From contig SADC01001153.1 of the NCBI GenBank assembly GCA_004194705.1, positions 186,001 to 250,000 of the forward strand: a stretch of DNA of 64,000 nt, read 5' to 3'. Under the pieces are notes generated by a model. The model did not search any database. It was not told the DNA's origin and worked only from the letters and a program-made list of their open reading frames with translations. Both the position numbers and the translations under genes were made by a program. Source of the DNA: Ditylenchus dipsaci. Taxonomy: Eukaryota > Nematoda > Chromadorea > Rhabditida > Anguinidae. The stretch's first letter is position 1. Each line of letters begins with the position of its first letter. This document shows, piece by piece, positions 12,520 to 25,455 of the stretch.

Positions 12520-13460
12520 TTTTATTTGAGAGCTATATTCATATTCCCTAATCTAAGCCTTATCAGAGTGATTGGTGCCAGTTTGCACACGGAAACAGAA
12601 TGGATATACATCCTAATTGGATGCGATTTGTGAGGAGAGAGGTTGGTCGAGACTGGTTCATAACACATAATTTGATGTTTGTTGCCTGCACTTTTGTATA
12701 TCCAGCAATAAACCGTATAAAACAAGCGACGAACACCCCGAAAAACCAAACAATGTAATTAACCGAAAGACTACGGTGCATACAAAAAACAACGTTTTTC
12801 TTTAACGTTTTTTCTTCGAATGAATAAGACTAGAGCTGCTAAAAGAGACTGGGAAACAGTTATTTGAAAACATTTTTAATCAGATATAATCACGTAGGAA
12901 AAAAATAATAAATAAAATTCTCCTGACCCTGTAAGAAAGAGACCATATATAATGCTAACCTATAAAATAAGTTGGTACGAAGTTATAAAAGCATACATTT
13001 AGTTGCAAATTTTTCTTCTGAGCACACTTAGACAAAATTATTCAAGATGGTTAGCGCACAAATCTTCAACATAAATTAACACAAACACCTGAGAGTTGCA
13101 CTTTAAAGATGACAAATTAGTTCAACCAGTATAGCAATAACAAATGAGAAAAGCAAACAGTGACTAGCAGGGGTGTTAGTCAGTCACTTGAATTGTCCGA
13201 TAATGAATATATATATTTCTACACAGACCAATTGGCAGGGGCTGATTAGCAATGTGCTAACAACCACCAGCAAAAGTCCCCTAATTTCTAATCCTTTTTT
13301 AACGAGTGTTTGGTTAGAAGGCTATAAACAACAATCCACTGAATAATAAATTTCCAATTAGGTAGGGAATCAGTGCTACTATTGCTACTGCTGGAATAAT
13401 TGTGTGACTGACTACTAACAGCGAGTGACCGGGAGCAATGGATTTTTTTCTAGCAAATAA
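12520..13460. other. Non-repetitive stretch, no gene seen
   Basis: Sequence without internal duplication. It includes a short TATATATA run near 13208 and AC-rich patches. It could be upstream intron or promoter of the minus-strand RhoGAP gene. No splice-flanked open frame was found. Confidence 0.3.
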
Positions 13461-13463
13461 CTG

Positions 13464-13568
13464 TACAGTAGAACCTCGTTATAAGATAAACCCAATATAA
13501 GATACACCTCGTTATAAGATACACCTGGGGTCGGTCCCTGGTGTATCTTATAACGAGGTTCGACTGTA
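13464..13568. mobile_element. Short pogo/Tigger-like MITE (TA target)
   Basis: Nearly perfect 105-nt palindrome starting TACAGTAGAACCTCGTTATA and ending in its complement TATAACGAGGTTCGACTGTA. It is bounded by TA, as expected for TA-inserting Tc1/mariner superfamily elements. The CAGT..A.CCTCG-type terminus resembles pogo/Tigger ends. Confidence 0.85.
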
Positions 13569-13899
13569 GTAGATTTAAGATTTATACAATTTGTAGCCTG
13601 TTATAATTGCCACCTTGGTTTAAGACCCTAGCCATTTGATATTATGGTAACCTTTATACAGCTAACTTTACAGATAATTGTGGAGCATGTAAGTGAATTG
13701 AGTGTGATTCTTAATTTCTTAATATATGCATTATGATTGCACATAGTCGGTTTATTTTTTCTCATCTATTCTATCAAAGATTTCACAGAGATTTATATAT
13801 ACTTCGATCCTCTTATACAAAAAAATCGGCTCCATTCCATAATTAGGGCCCCGTAGACTGAAGGAGGGGGGGGGGGTGGTGTTTCCTTAAAGCTACGTT

Positions 13900-15725
13900 C
13901 ACATATCCAAAAATCTCGCACCCACACCCGCACTCACACTCGCACCCACACCCAGACCCACACTCATGTTCACAATAGGGTTGAAAATCCCGCACCCACA
14001 CTCAGACCCACACCCGCACCCACACCTGTTCATAATCAGATTTTGAAAATCCCGCACCCACACTCAGTCCCACACCCACACTCTGACCCTGTTCACAATC
14101 AGATTTCAAATCCCGAAAGTTTTTTCAAAGCCTGGTACTCGTCCATTGCGTTGTGTCTAGACAATTTATCAGCAAGCCCTTGATTTTTTGTTATTCATAT
14201 ATTTTTGGGCAAAATTTTTTTTGTGGCCGAAAATCTTTTTTTTGTGCCGAAAAAAATTGTTGCCGAAAATCTTTTTTGTGGCCGAAAATCTTTGTCTTGT
14301 CGCCGAAAGTTGGTCTCGACACGAAATTAACAATTTTTGAATTTTTTGAGTGAAATTCAGGGTGAGGAAAGACCAGATGGCTCAGCACCCACTCCGGAAT
14401 GGCCAAAAAGCCGAAATAATTGGTTTTCTGGGGTTTACTAAAGGGGAGTAAACTTTTTGAGAAAAATCGATTGAGCGGATCACATTTCGGGTCCGATGGG
14501 CTTAATCGCCCACAACCACTCTGAATTACTCAAAACCACCATAAACCTGAATTCTGAGCGATTAAGCCTATCGGACCCGAAATCTGATCCGCTCAATCGA
14601 TTTTTCTCAAAAAGTTTACTCCCCCTTTAGTAAACCCGCAAAAACCAATTATTTCGGCCTTTTGGCCATTCCGGAGTGGGTGCTGAGCCATCTGGTCTTT
14701 CCTCACCCTGAATTTCACTCAAAAAAATTCAAAAATTGTTAATTCGTGTCGAGACCAACTTTCGGCGACAAGAAAAGATTTTCGGCCACAAAAAAGGGAT
14801 TTTCGGCCACAATTATATTATATCCCAAACCAACAAAAAACCACCCAAAACGACCCGAAAGCACCCCAAGCATCCCGAACCACCCCAAACTACCACGAAC
14901 CACCTAAACACCCAAACACCACCAAACCATTGCAAACACCAAAACACCCAAAGCATCCGAACCACCCGAAATACTCAGAGCCAACATTTTGGGTGGTTAG
15001 GATGGTTTTCGGTAGTTTTGGGTGGTATAGGTGGTTTTGGTGGTTTCGGTTGGTTTTGTGTGGTTTGGATTCTTTGGGTGGTTTCGGTTGATTTTAGGTG
15101 GTTTTGGGTGGTTTGGAAACGACTTGGTACCACATCAAGGTACTACTACGACTACCGACGTATTACCACTACGAAGGTACTACCGATTGCGAAACACCTC
15201 GGTATCGAAACTTGCTTAACATAAACTGAGTACTACTACTGGGTACTGCGACATATACCACGGATAAAATATTGAACTGAACAGTTGGTAATCTGACATT
15301 GCGTTTGTTGACAGAAAAATCTGGGTAGTTCTTAATTGAGCTACACTGAGAAGATGTAGCTCAGAAAATAAATATAAGAACAAGAACACAACAATATAAT
15401 GATGTTTGAAGTCAATTGGGTTATAAATTGTTGAAAAGAGTACTGTTTGAAGCAGTATAAGTAGTCAGGATCGAAAACTGGGTGTGAGATTTGCAACTAG
15501 TGTGAGATTTGCCCACACCCGCACCCACACCCGCTCCCACACCCACACTCCTCATTGTGAACAGGGTGTGGGTGTGGGTCTGAGTGTGGGTGTGGGATTT
15601 TCAAAGCTTATTGTGAACACGAGTGTGGGTGCGGGTGTGGTCTGAGTGTAGGTGCGAGATTTTGAGTGTTCACGATAGAGAGTGTGGGGTGTGGGTGCGG
15701 GATTTTGTTTTATGTGAACGTGCCT
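13900..15725. repeat. Composite inverted repeat with CACACCC minisatellite arms
   Basis: Two minisatellite blocks of the theme CACCCGCACCCACAC (13905-14105) and its complement (15495-15715) face each other. Between them lie a palindrome at 14335-14750, GCCGAAAATCTTTTTTG repeats, a CCACCCAAAAC / GGTGGTTTTGG foldback (14830-15120) and GGTACTACTACG repeats. An open frame at 14736-15224 is the translation of this simple repeat and is not a gene. Confidence 0.75.
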
Positions 15726-16202
15726 TAATTCTCCTGATGCTTTTTAGACTTTAAATCAAGTATTTTTCCGCTACGAAAAATTGGATAAGTGCAGACAAAA
15801 GCATAATAAGACAAAAAAAATTGGAAATGACCTACACGTTCATAGTCGAAATACAAATGAGAAAATGGAAAAAAGTTACTCATACAACAAAAATTGCGTG
15901 CTAAAATAGTATTGCACAAAGTTTCAAAAAGATTATGCTTGAAATACCCCTGATTCAAAATCGTGGTTTTGTCATTGTGTTTTGAAGACTGCTTTCAGGC
16001 AAGTTACCACCCATTTCGTAGCTATTAGATGAGCTATAGAATTGGCAGTAACAATTATCAGTTTTCAAAAAACGGGTCAAAACCGATTTTAATCAGATGA
16101 AATGAAATATACCACATGTATGAAACCTAAAATACAAAATGTAGGCCATTTCGATGATAAGACTGATTAGGAGGCTACCATTTCTAAGTTTCATAAAAGT
16201 AA

Positions 16203-16650
16203 AGGGCAATATTTTTTTTGCCACAGATTCACTTTTTTCTGTCACAGATTTCCTCATTTCTGTCACAGCTTTGAGCTTTTCTTTCCTATCGGCTCTTTCT
16301 ATTAAAATTTATTGCTTTTTTTGAAGTTTTAACACCATTAGGTAGCCCTGTGATACTAGTTTCCGGCGAGGTATTATTCGCTGCACCATCTCTGCAATAT
16401 CTAGCACAAAAACGTAAAATTATAAGCCACATTATTTTTCTGACTTCCTTCATAGTTTCCCCTATTTGTGTTATATTTTGCAAGGAAGATGCAAAAATGA
16501 TACTTCGCCAGAAACTAGAATCGCAAGGCTATCTGATACTGTAATAACTTTCAAAAAATTTGAAAAAACAGGGAAAACTAAAATCTGTGACAAAAATGAG
16601 GAAATCTGTGACAGAAAAAAGTGAATTTGTGACAAAAAAAGTTTTACCCA
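16203..16650. mobile_element. Foldback element with TCTGTCACAGATTT ends
   Basis: Repeated TTCTGTCACAGATTTCC motifs on the left match AATCTGTGACAGAAAAAAGT on the right. The core (GGTAGCCCTGTGATACTAG, TGTGTTATATTTTGCAAGG) is shared with 10155-10509. Palindromic, with no transposase. Confidence 0.8.
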
Positions 16651-18500
16651 AAAGTAAAGCGATCCTCGTGACTGTACAATCGGCAAGTTGTTCAAGCAAA
16701 AAAAAAATCGATTATTATGTCTTTTGAGACATACTGCTTGAACACCAACAACAACACAAGCGAAGCAAAGAATACAATGGAATACTTGGCGAGTACAAAA
16801 CATATACATACACATATGTATGTATATATTAATCCAAAAACAATAAGGGAGGTGATGATCAGTCTGACAGATAAGGGAGCAGATTGCAATATATAGATTA
16901 GAATAAGGGCATTGATTGCTATGGAGAGAGAAAGGGATATCTATTGTTGCGGGGATTGCCTTCCACAGCCGCCGCCCCCTCCCCAATCGATGGATGTCAA
17001 AAGACAAGCAATGCTGCTTTTAATAGATGGTAAGGAAAGTGGATAAGCTGCACCGCAAACACTCAATACGCAAACAACCTCCACTACTACTAATACAATT
17101 AAAACTACGAGGTTGATTTTGAGGAGGCAAAAAGCATAATACATAACAAACAGTGGAGGAAAAGTTAATTTAAGAATTTTGTAAGATAGGAAAAGATGAT
17201 AGTTTTTTCTGGCTTTTAAAATAAATAATTCAAGCTAGAAAATATCTTTTTCACATCTGGGTGAAGTAGACAGGGTTAACATCTTCACCAAGTTACTACT
17301 ATCACCAACTAACAGCAAAACGCACTGGTGGTAATGAAAGCCATAATTAACAGTGCACCCACTCCCTTTTCACAAATTGTATGTCTTAAAGTGCTCCTAC
17401 TACAATCGTAATAATAATTAGCATGTTCTGGCTAACATCCAACCACTAGCACAACCACCACCAGCCAAACAACATAATTTCTGCCCTAAAAAGGAAACAG
17501 CCTGAACTAAAAATAGTATTAGTGAAGGGAATGGAGTATTAGTAATGTGTGGAAGGGCAGCCGGCGGCCTGGTCACTGCTTTCCAAGCTTCCCATCCCTC
17601 TCAATGCATTAGCAGCAGTAGGGCAGACAGAGAAAGGGAGGTGAGTACAACACTTTGCTGCTGACCATGCATTCAAAGCCAGCAAACCACACAAAAAGAA
17701 TAGTCAAAAGGTTTTGGATGGCCACAGCACAAGTGAGGCTCGTTTTTTTTGAAATAAAGATACAGGGTGGTGCTGATTCGCTTGCGTCTTAGGATTGGCC
17801 TGAGTTTTCGCTGTCTCGCCAAGTTCTTTTTTTTATTGTACAAAATGGTCTGAGAAATTTTTTGGCGTCTAATTTGTCCCTTTTTTGAAGATTATTTTTG
17901 AAGACTTAATGAACTTTGAGTGAATTTCGCTTTCATTTTCAGCAATGGACAACCAGATTCAGCAAAAATGTTTGAACGATTATCTAGTAAGGAACTGAAG
18001 AAATTCTAGAAAGTCGAGTATCGCATGAAGTTCAGGATCAATGCGAAAACGCCAAACACACGTTAAACTACAAATCAACTCATATCATGGTAACGGATCT
18101 GAAATTAACCTCCATTTCTAAATTTATTTTGAATTTTTTATATGAATGTATGGCTTTTTTGAAAATAATAAAAATGATAAAGAGACTGCAAACCGATAGA
18201 ATCAGTTAATTTAAATCTTGCAAGATTGAGTTTAGGAACAAATGCACGGAGTTGTTAGAGCATAGGGAATTAATAGAGGAAACACCGTATGCAAAATAGA
18301 ACTCCGAAAATTTAAGCGTGCGAGACTAGCACAGTTTTTCTCTCTTGAGACTATTTTAATTGCAGGTCCCTTCCTTTTCGCGGTGTCATGCACAGACATA
18401 CTTTTGTAAGGGTTTGAGTGAACTGCATTTGGGTTTCGAAAATTATATTATTTTAAATGATTTCATAAATAAATTATAGATTCATGGATTTCAGACGTCA
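16650..18500. other. Mostly unique non-coding stretch
   Basis: Contains patches of higher complexity (16680-17150 and 17280-17720) rich in CA/CT words, with a short TATGTATATA run near 16810. Open frames here lack coherent splice sites and protein-like composition. No gene call is justified. Confidence 0.3.
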
Positions 18501-18538
18501 AGCATAAATTACTAAATAAATTATCTGTTGTTTTCTAT

Positions 18539-18829
18539 GATGGCTTGTTCACATACTTCGAGTTTGAGTTCGAGGTCGAACTTGAAAATATTCATATACA
18601 TAACTTTGATCACTCAGAATCTCACCCTAAAATGGTCGAAATCCAATTTAAGTTGGTTTTTTGGGGGATTTACTAAAGGTGAATCCAAGTTATATATTAA
18701 CACCTTCAAGTTCGACCTCGCACTTGAAGTCGAACTCGAAGTACGTGAACACTTTCGAGTTCGAGTTTGAGTTCGGATCAGAGGTCACGTAGCCGAAAAT
18801 CCGAACTCGAAGTATGTGAACAAGCCATG
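18539..18829. mobile_element. Foldback element, CTTCGAGTT family
   Basis: Begins GATGGCTTGTTCACATACTT and ends with the complement AAGTATGTGAACAAGCCAT. The interior is a ladder of TTCGAGTTCGAG motifs on both strands. Second family member in the window. Confidence 0.85.
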
Positions 18830-18899
18830 AGAAATCACCACCACATTTCGTGTAAATATAATTTTCGTGTAAAAAATAAAATAGAAAGAAAAAAGTCAG

Positions 18900-19560
18900 T
18901 GGAAATTCATTGAGTAAAATAGCAGTAAAACTGTAAAGTTATTCATGAGTGCCATAAAAGCCGACCCAAAAGCTATTGGAAAGCATACAATTTCTCCCAT
19001 CCCTACCACTACCAACAATAGCACTCCGCCAACACCAATAAAGCAGCCCAAAAAGCCTCATATCTGGTGCATGCGGAAGGCAATACACTACTGCTGCTAC
19101 ATCACCAGCATCCAGTAGTCAGTTAGCCAATGACTAACCACACACCCTCGTTTTCCTTTTAAAGTTGGGTCAATGGCTGTGCATGCAGCAGCAGTAGCTG
19201 CTATACAGCCAGCAGCAGCATTGTGCCAAGCAGGAAGTCGTTTAGCCAGCAAGCCCTGCATGATTAAAAACAACCAGAAAGAAGAAAAAGCCAGCACAGC
19301 TGTATATACTACGGCTGCCTCCCCTACCACCGGAAGTGCTCCCCCCTGAGACTCCCTTTTGGCTGACCAGTTAGCTACTATAGTAGTGGACAAAGCAAGA
19401 CCGCCAAAACACACTTTTGCATCAGTTAAATGACGTCAGCAGGGGTTAGTTTCTGGGTGCATCAGAAAGGGACCTAACAAGCTGTTGGCTGATTGCAATT
19501 ACTGCACTCTGGCTGACCAGATTTCTTAAGTAAAATTATGGCTTTCTGTATAAGTAATAT
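18900..19560. other. Unique stretch rich in GCAGCAGC, no gene called
   Basis: Contains CAG/CAGCAG clusters around 19180-19225 and a 105-codon minus-strand open frame (19097-19414). That frame has a hydrophobic, alanine-rich translation with no recognisable domain or splice context. Possibly an upstream regulatory or intronic region. Confidence 0.25.
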
Positions 19561-19576
19561 TTGCAAAAGGAGCCTA

Positions 19577-20007
19577 TACAGTCGCCTCTCGATATAACGG
19601 CACCCCCAAAAGTTCGTTCCCGCCTAGGGTCCGACACTTTTTTTACCTCTATTTTGAAGTCTTTTGCCAGTTGTCTTTGGCTAGTCTAGTTGGAAATATC
19701 GCAAGGAATCCGATTTTTCCGGTCGTTTTTGTAAATAGCAACAGTTTTGCCAAAAAGACCCGCGCCTCTCCATATAACGCCACCCTTTTTGAAAATTAGG
19801 TGCCGTTATATCGAGAGGCGCGGGTCTTTTTGGAAAAACTGTTGCTATTTACAAAAACGACCGGAAAAATCGGATTCCTTGCGATATTTCCAACTAGACT
19901 AGCCAAAGACAACTGGCAAAAGACTTCAAAAATAGAGGTAAAAAAAGTGTCGGACCCTAGGCGGGAACGAACTTTTGGGGGTTACGTTATATCGAGAGGC
20001 TACTGTA
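19577..20007. mobile_element. Pogo/Tigger-like MITE, long perfect hairpin (TA target)
   Basis: About 430 nt, TA-bounded: TACAGTCGCCTCTCGATATA ... TATATCGAGAGGCTACTGTA. The arms share AGTTCGTTCCCGCCTAGGGT and GTGTCGGACCCTAGGCGGGA and fold back at about 19797. The same subterminal block is found at 42071, 42038 and 48596. Confidence 0.88.
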
Positions 20008-20556
20008 TTAGGAATGACGTCTCATATGCCGCCTAGAATAGGATTTAATCCAAATAGATACTGAATGTAGCACATGAATAAGAGTTGTAGCCAGTGTTGT
20101 AAATCTCAGAATTGCGGCACCGGCACCGGCTCACGGCACCGACTCTAAAATTTTTGGCGCCGGCACCAGCTCACAAATCACTTGATTCGAGTGCCGCTAT
20201 AGAGTGTGGGTCCGATTTTATTTTACAAGTAAGTCGTATTGTAGCCATGAGCCTTAGCTTCAAGACGTGCCTCCACTCATAGGCTAAAAATAAATTTCAA
20301 ATCAAATAATTTAAAAAAATGGCAAACTATACAAATCGTATTATTGCTTGTGTCTTAAGCCTAATTGCTAAAATTAACAATAACTAAGAATTATCTCGCC
20401 TGCATCTCAAGCTATGATAGGGGTGACGCTAAAGGCAGTTGAGTTTTTGTGGAAGTAAAAATAGTGTAAATGTTCCACAAAAAGTCACACCTGAAAGCGT
20501 TAATTTCTTCTTATTTTTGTTATATTTAACGATACAATTAATAAATAAAGAAGAGT

Positions 20557-20795
20557 TTAAAGGGCCATTGCCGTCTCCGACAACGGTTGTCCCCGCCAAT
20601 TAGAAAAAATTTTTAATCTTTGAATTTCTGTACTTATTTTTCAACTTCGTTTCTGACACAACTATGCCTAAAATTAAATTCTAGACCTTGTTTTGTTAGA
20701 AACCAAGTTGAAAAATCCGTACAGAAGTTTAATGATTAGGCGAAAATTTTTGAATTGGCGGGCGACAATTCAGAACGCGTGGCAATGGCCCTTAA
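20557..20795. mobile_element. TTAA-bounded foldback MITE (piggyBac-like target site)
   Basis: Starts TTAAAGGGCCATTGCCGTC and ends GGCAATGGCCCTTAA. The core contains TTTCTGACACAACTATGCC and, in inverted form, TTTGTTAGAAACCAAGTTGA. Same family as 25456, 26950 and 59644. Confidence 0.8.
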
Positions 20796-21589
20796 AAAAA
20801 ACAGCTATTTCGAGATGTATTACTTCAAATTTCTCTTATACATTATAGAATGACGATTTTAAGTCCTCACTGACTTTATCTCTTTACAATGAACTTGTCG
20901 GTTTTGCAAGAAGCTATAAATAGACCCAAGATAACTGGGCACTCATATTTCCGGTTGTTTAGCCAAATTCCCATTTTCCATCATTTTGCATGGCCTCTTG
21001 CCTACTGCTGCTGACTATTGGAGGGTAATTGCAGAAACAGCACGCAAGAAAGTGACGAAATGGGGTAACATAATAAGCCAACTCAAGCTTCCTCCTTTTC
21101 TCCAAAAATAGCCATGAAAATGTTGTTGGAGCAAAGCGAATAAAATAGAGCAGAAAAAAAATAAAGTAAAACACACTAGTACGCAGAAAAACAGTACACA
21201 AAAAAAGAAGGTTCTGAATAATTATGTGATCATTTAAAGGATTAGAACTGGCTACCATCAGCAATTTTGTAAGCTTCTAGTACAGTCGAGTCTCCCATTG
21301 GCTGTAATCATAGTCGGGGTCAACATTGTCGACCCCTCAACATTCAGTGTTGACCCCTCAACTTTTTGTGTTTACCACTCAAAATTTACTGCTGATTCCT
21401 TAAATTCTTCTGTTTGCAAACCACTTTATCATTAATTTTGCACGAAATTTATTATTTTTAGTCTTATCAAGGAAGTTAAATTTAATTAAGCAAACATTTT
21501 TATAAATACCCTATGGAAAGTTCGAAACATCGTATGGGTTTTTCGAGTTCTATGAGTTGTTACATCGAGTAAAGTGTAAGTCGTCAATG

Positions 21590-21910
21590 TACATTCCAGC
21601 GGTAGATACCTCCTGGTCAGGTGGATATCCACCTGCATGGCCTAAAAATTAAAATTTCTTAAAGGTAAAAAATAACCCATTTTTCTAACTTAAAATTCTG
21701 TGGGGAATTGGGGTAGTTAAGTCTAAAATTGCGATTTTGCACACCTCAACTTCAATACCTGGTGTAGGTACCACCTGGTTAGGTGGATTATCCACCTGGA
21801 TGGCTTAAAAATAAAAAGGAAATTTAAATAAAAAAGCAATTATTCAAAACTAAAATTTCGTGAGGAATTAGGCTTGTTAAGAATTGCGATTTAACCTACC
21901 CAACCCCAAA
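21590..21910. repeat. Tandem units carrying GGTGGATATCCACC
   Basis: Two to three imperfect units of about 140-150 nt, each with a perfect palindrome of the type AGGTGGATATCCACCT followed by TGGCCTAAAAATT. Related single units occur at 31775-31985 and 56575-56850. Confidence 0.6.
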
Positions 21911-22208
21911 CCAAGTGGTCATCCACTTGGATCAAATTTTTTTTACGTTTTCGGGTTCCAAAACCACTTTTTTGCACCAATTGGAGCATGCTGAAGATGG
22001 TTTGACAGTGATAAAATCACGTTTTATCGAGAAATTTACCGTAAATTTTCGGTATATCAAAATCTCAACAATAACTCATAAATTTCTCGATAAAACGAGA
22101 TTTTACCACTGTCAAACCATCTTCAGAATGCTCGAATTAGTGCAGAAAAATTGTTTTGGAACCGAAAGATGTAAAAAAAATTCACCCACGTGCACGACCA
22201 CTTGGTTG
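21908..22208. mobile_element. Foldback element, CCAAGTGGTCGTCCACTTGG family
   Basis: Ends are AAACCAAGTGGTCATCCACT and its inverted counterpart near 22190. The arms include GAGCATGCTGAAGATGGTTT and its complement. Sister copies lie at 24881-25195 and 31281-31600. Confidence 0.8.
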
Positions 22209-22714
22209 GTCACTCTGAATAGAGTTCTGAGCGATTCTAAGGAGTGATGTAGAGGTCGTTGGCAGTGCTGGCAAACCGCTCAAACCGTCAAATAAAGTTT
22301 TAAACGAGTATACATTATCATATTTTCACTAAGTATAAAATGTTTTAAAAAATGTACTGGTTTTTCCGAGTAGCAAACTTCGGGAGGCCACAACTCGACG
22401 AATTAGGGACAAAAATTGGTCAAATTTGGCGTTATCGTACTCAGCACATCGCAGGTTTTCATTTGAGCTCAAACAACTAATTTCCAATTTTCTGAGGGGT
22501 CCGACCAAACTACAAAATTACAGATCTTCTCTTTAAAATTTTTTAGCAGGTCGCATCAAAGTACCCATCAAAAAATTTTGCAACCAATCGCACGGCGTGT
22601 CGAATTTGAAAAATCGCGAAAAGGCTATTTTTTCTGCCAGGATAAATTTCATTGTCAATTTTTTTATTATATAACTTTTCTTTTTAATTTTTGCAAGTTT
22701 TATGCAGTCTTGGC

Positions 22715-23145
22715 CAATCAACCGGCGTTATCAACCGGTTAATTCGCCGGTGGGCCACTGGTTGATCCCCTTTCTCAACCGGTTGATCAACCGAAGATCT
22801 ATCAACCGGTGGATGGGTGATGTGGCGGTTGATAAGCAAAAAATCCTAATCAACCGGTTGATCAACCAGAAAACAATCAACCGGGTGATGGTGGATGTGG
22901 CAGTTGATTACCGAAAATTTTCTATCAACCGGTTGATCAACCGGTGGGAAAAAACCGAAATTTAAAAACCGAATTTACCAAAATTAACCTACTGGTTGAC
23001 CATTTGATCAACCGGTTGATCAACCAAGGACCAATCAACCGGTGGATGGCTGATGTGGCGGTTGATAAGCAAAAAATCCTAATCAACCGGTTGATCAACC
23101 AGAAATCAATCAACCGGTTGATGGTGGATTTGGCGGTTGATAAAA
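22715..23145. repeat. Array of AACCGGTTGATCAACCGG palindromes
   Basis: More than fifteen TTGATCAA / ACCGGT words within 430 nt, arranged as larger repeated blocks (for example GTGGCGGTTGATAAGCAAAA appears twice, at about 22820 and 23056). Each block is itself palindromic. No coding content. Confidence 0.8.
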
Positions 23146-23209
23146 TCCAGGCGTGGCCAAGACTGGGTTTATGTTTATTTTGTGTCGATAAAGCATATTA
23201 GTTGCTAAA

Positions 23210-23461
23210 TACCGTATTCTCTCTAATAGGCCGACACCCTCTAATAAACCGACACCCCCTACTTTGAGGGACCGTATCTCAGTCCGAAGAAAAAAATTAC
23301 ATCGCTGTTTATTGCGTTTTCTTAGTTCCACGAGCTCTATCGATTCCGCTTTTTCGATTTTGATTTTCACCCGAAAATGTCGAGTTCGACCCAAAATTTT
23401 CACGATTTTTGAAGGGTTGAAAAATAAACCGACATGTCGGCCTATTAGAGAGAATACGGTA
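23210..23461. mobile_element. TA-bounded MITE with TACCGTATTCTCTCTAATAG ends
   Basis: A 252-nt foldback beginning TACCGTATTCTCTCTAATAG and ending in the complement. Single ends of the same family are seen at 27510-27550, 29849-29884 and 62845-62876. Confidence 0.8.
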
Positions 23462-24030
23462 AGTCACCAGAGCGGGCCACATTCCTGAAAATTGGTAAAA
23501 TCGCATTTTCCCTTCAGGACAAAAATAAGAATTTTTCTGAAATTTCTTTATTTTTGGAGTTTATTAAAGACTTTTCGGTCAACCTGGTATTCAGTATTTT
23601 TACTGCTGCTGCTTAGAGCTGTTATTTGTGTTTTCTTATACAGTCGACTCTCGATTTAAAAGGGCATGCTCACGCTAATAAGAGGTGGTGCCCGGGAATT
23701 CAAATTTTTCCGAATCATTGAACTTCTGTACAGATTTTTCAACTTGGTTTTTAACAAAACAAGGCCTAGAATTTAATTTTAGGTATAGTTTTGTTAGAAA
23801 CCAAGTTGAAAAATCAGGTACACGGACAATTCACGCACAGGACAATTCACGCCCGGGACAATTCACGCCCCGGACGATTCACGCCCCAGGACAATTCACG
23901 CACCTAGATAATTCACGGCGCTAAATTTATATCCTGGTAAAGGATGTCTGGTAAATTGATCCGCTAATAGATTACAGGTTCGAATTCCGGTGGTGTTAAA
24001 GCAGGTGGAAAGACATTTAGTTTTGAAAAA

Positions 24031-24115
24031 GTGGTCTCCATGGCGCAGTGCGTAAGCCTTCGCGTTTTTTGGCCCAAAATGGTGTTGCAGGTTCGACCTC
24101 ACGTGGTAACATACT
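24031..24115 (+). repeat. tRNA-derived SINE head
   Basis: Contains an A-box-like TGGCGCAGTGCGTAAG and, 40 nt on, a B-box-like GGTTCGACCTC with cloverleaf-like spacing. The anticodon arm does not fold as a functional tRNA and the 3' half continues into repeat sequence. A second copy lies at 35259-35350 on the minus strand. Confidence 0.7.
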
Positions 24116-24880
24116 ATTTATTTTGGCTTGTTTGACCAGTTCTAGGGGTAATTTGGGTCGCTGATTCCGAATCTGGCGTCAAAAAAGTCTGATCACTCCT
24201 AGAACTGGCCAAACAAGCCAAAAAAAATAGCGTGCCACTACGTGGGCGTAAAAGCCCAAGTGCACCCCCCCCTCGCAAAAAATTTTTTACTTTTTTAGAA
24301 AAGTACCCATTTTTGGCTGCAATACTTTATTCTGACGCACCCTGATATGCGAAAATTCCTCAGGAATCCGAATCAGGAAGCAGAATTTAGAAAAAATTAT
24401 TAGTCGCTGAGATATGACCTAAAGTTGTAGTAAAGTTGAATGGTCATTTTTTAAAATGTTGAGACTTTAACTTTAGGTCATATCTCAGCAACTAAGAATT
24501 TTTTGCAAATTACGCTTCCTGATTCGGGTTCCTGAGGAATTTTTGCCTACTAAGGTTCATCAGAATAAAGTATTGCAGCCAAAAATGGGTACTTTTCTAA
24601 AAAAGTATAAAATTTTTTGCCAGGGGGGGGGTGCACTTGGGATACTGTCCTACGTGGGATCGAACCTGCGCACTTTTTTAACATGAAAAACGTAAAAAAA
24701 TTTGCTCCAAGTGGACGACCACTCGGTTTGTTGATGCATGTGTTATTCAGTAGAATTTAGGTTGGATCATAGAAAAAATTCTAACTTTTAAAAGTTCTTT
24801 ACAAGATCAAAATATTACTACCCGGGTATCACTCCACTACCTGAGTTCCCCCACCTGGGTACGACTACTTCGGTACAACA

Positions 24881-25195
24881 AAACCAAGTGGTCGACCACT
24901 TGGAGCAAAATTTTTTTTACGTTTTTCGTGTTCCAAAACCTGTTTTCTGGATTAATTCGGACATGCTGAAGTTGCTTTGATAATATAAAAAGCTTTTGTT
25001 TGATATTTTTTGAGTATTCGGGTACAATTGATTTTACCAAAACTCGATTTTACCAAAACTCAAACAATACCCTTCAAAATGGCATTTAACTACTATCAAA
25101 CCATCTTCAGCATGCCCGAATAAATCCAGAAAACAGGTTTTGGAACGTGAAAAAATAATTTTTTTTTTATCTAAGTGGATGACCACTTGGTTTGG
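24881..25195. mobile_element. Foldback element, CCAAGTGGTCGACCACTTGG family
   Basis: Ends AAACCAAGTGGTCGACCACT and GATGACCACTTGGTTTGGTT. The arms contain CCAAAACCTGTTTTCTGGAT and its complement. Same family as 21908 and 31281. Confidence 0.82.
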
Positions 25196-25455
25196 TTGGT
25201 TCAGACTGAAAAATTAAAATTATTGCGAAATCTTCACTGAACGTGAGAGTAAGAGTAAAAAGAGTCATTGGGTACACTGAAAGTGAGAGTGAAAGTAAAA
25301 CTGAGAAACATTTTTTTCCTGTTGGGTGAGAGTGAGGGTGCGAGTCATAGTTAACTGAATAACTAAACCCTTTAGGGTGTGTAGCTACCCTTATTACCCA
25401 AATTCTGGGTGATTTAGACGGTTTGATAAATAGAAAAGTAAATAAATAAAGTAAC

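Noticed and set aside
14736..15224. 162-codon plus-strand open frame
   Set aside because: The translation is low-complexity (Pro/Thr then Trp/Phe/Gly runs) and comes from a CCACCCAAAAC / GGTGGTTTTGG foldback minisatellite.
16471..17007. 178-codon minus-strand open frame
   Set aside because: It begins in a foldback element and continues into unique sequence. Cys/Phe/Leu-rich translation with no domain and no supporting splice sites.
19097..19414. 105-codon minus-strand frame resembling a membrane protein
   Set aside because: Alanine- and tryptophan-rich translation of GCAGCA-type sequence, with no acceptor, donor or similarity I recognise.
22702..23201. Two plus-strand frames rich in INRLINQ
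   Set aside because: They are translations of the AACCGGTTGATCAACC array, not a protein family.
24031..24115. Functional tRNA gene
   Set aside because: A- and B-box words are present, but the acceptor and anticodon stems do not pair and a second copy shares non-tRNA tail sequence; called a SINE head instead.
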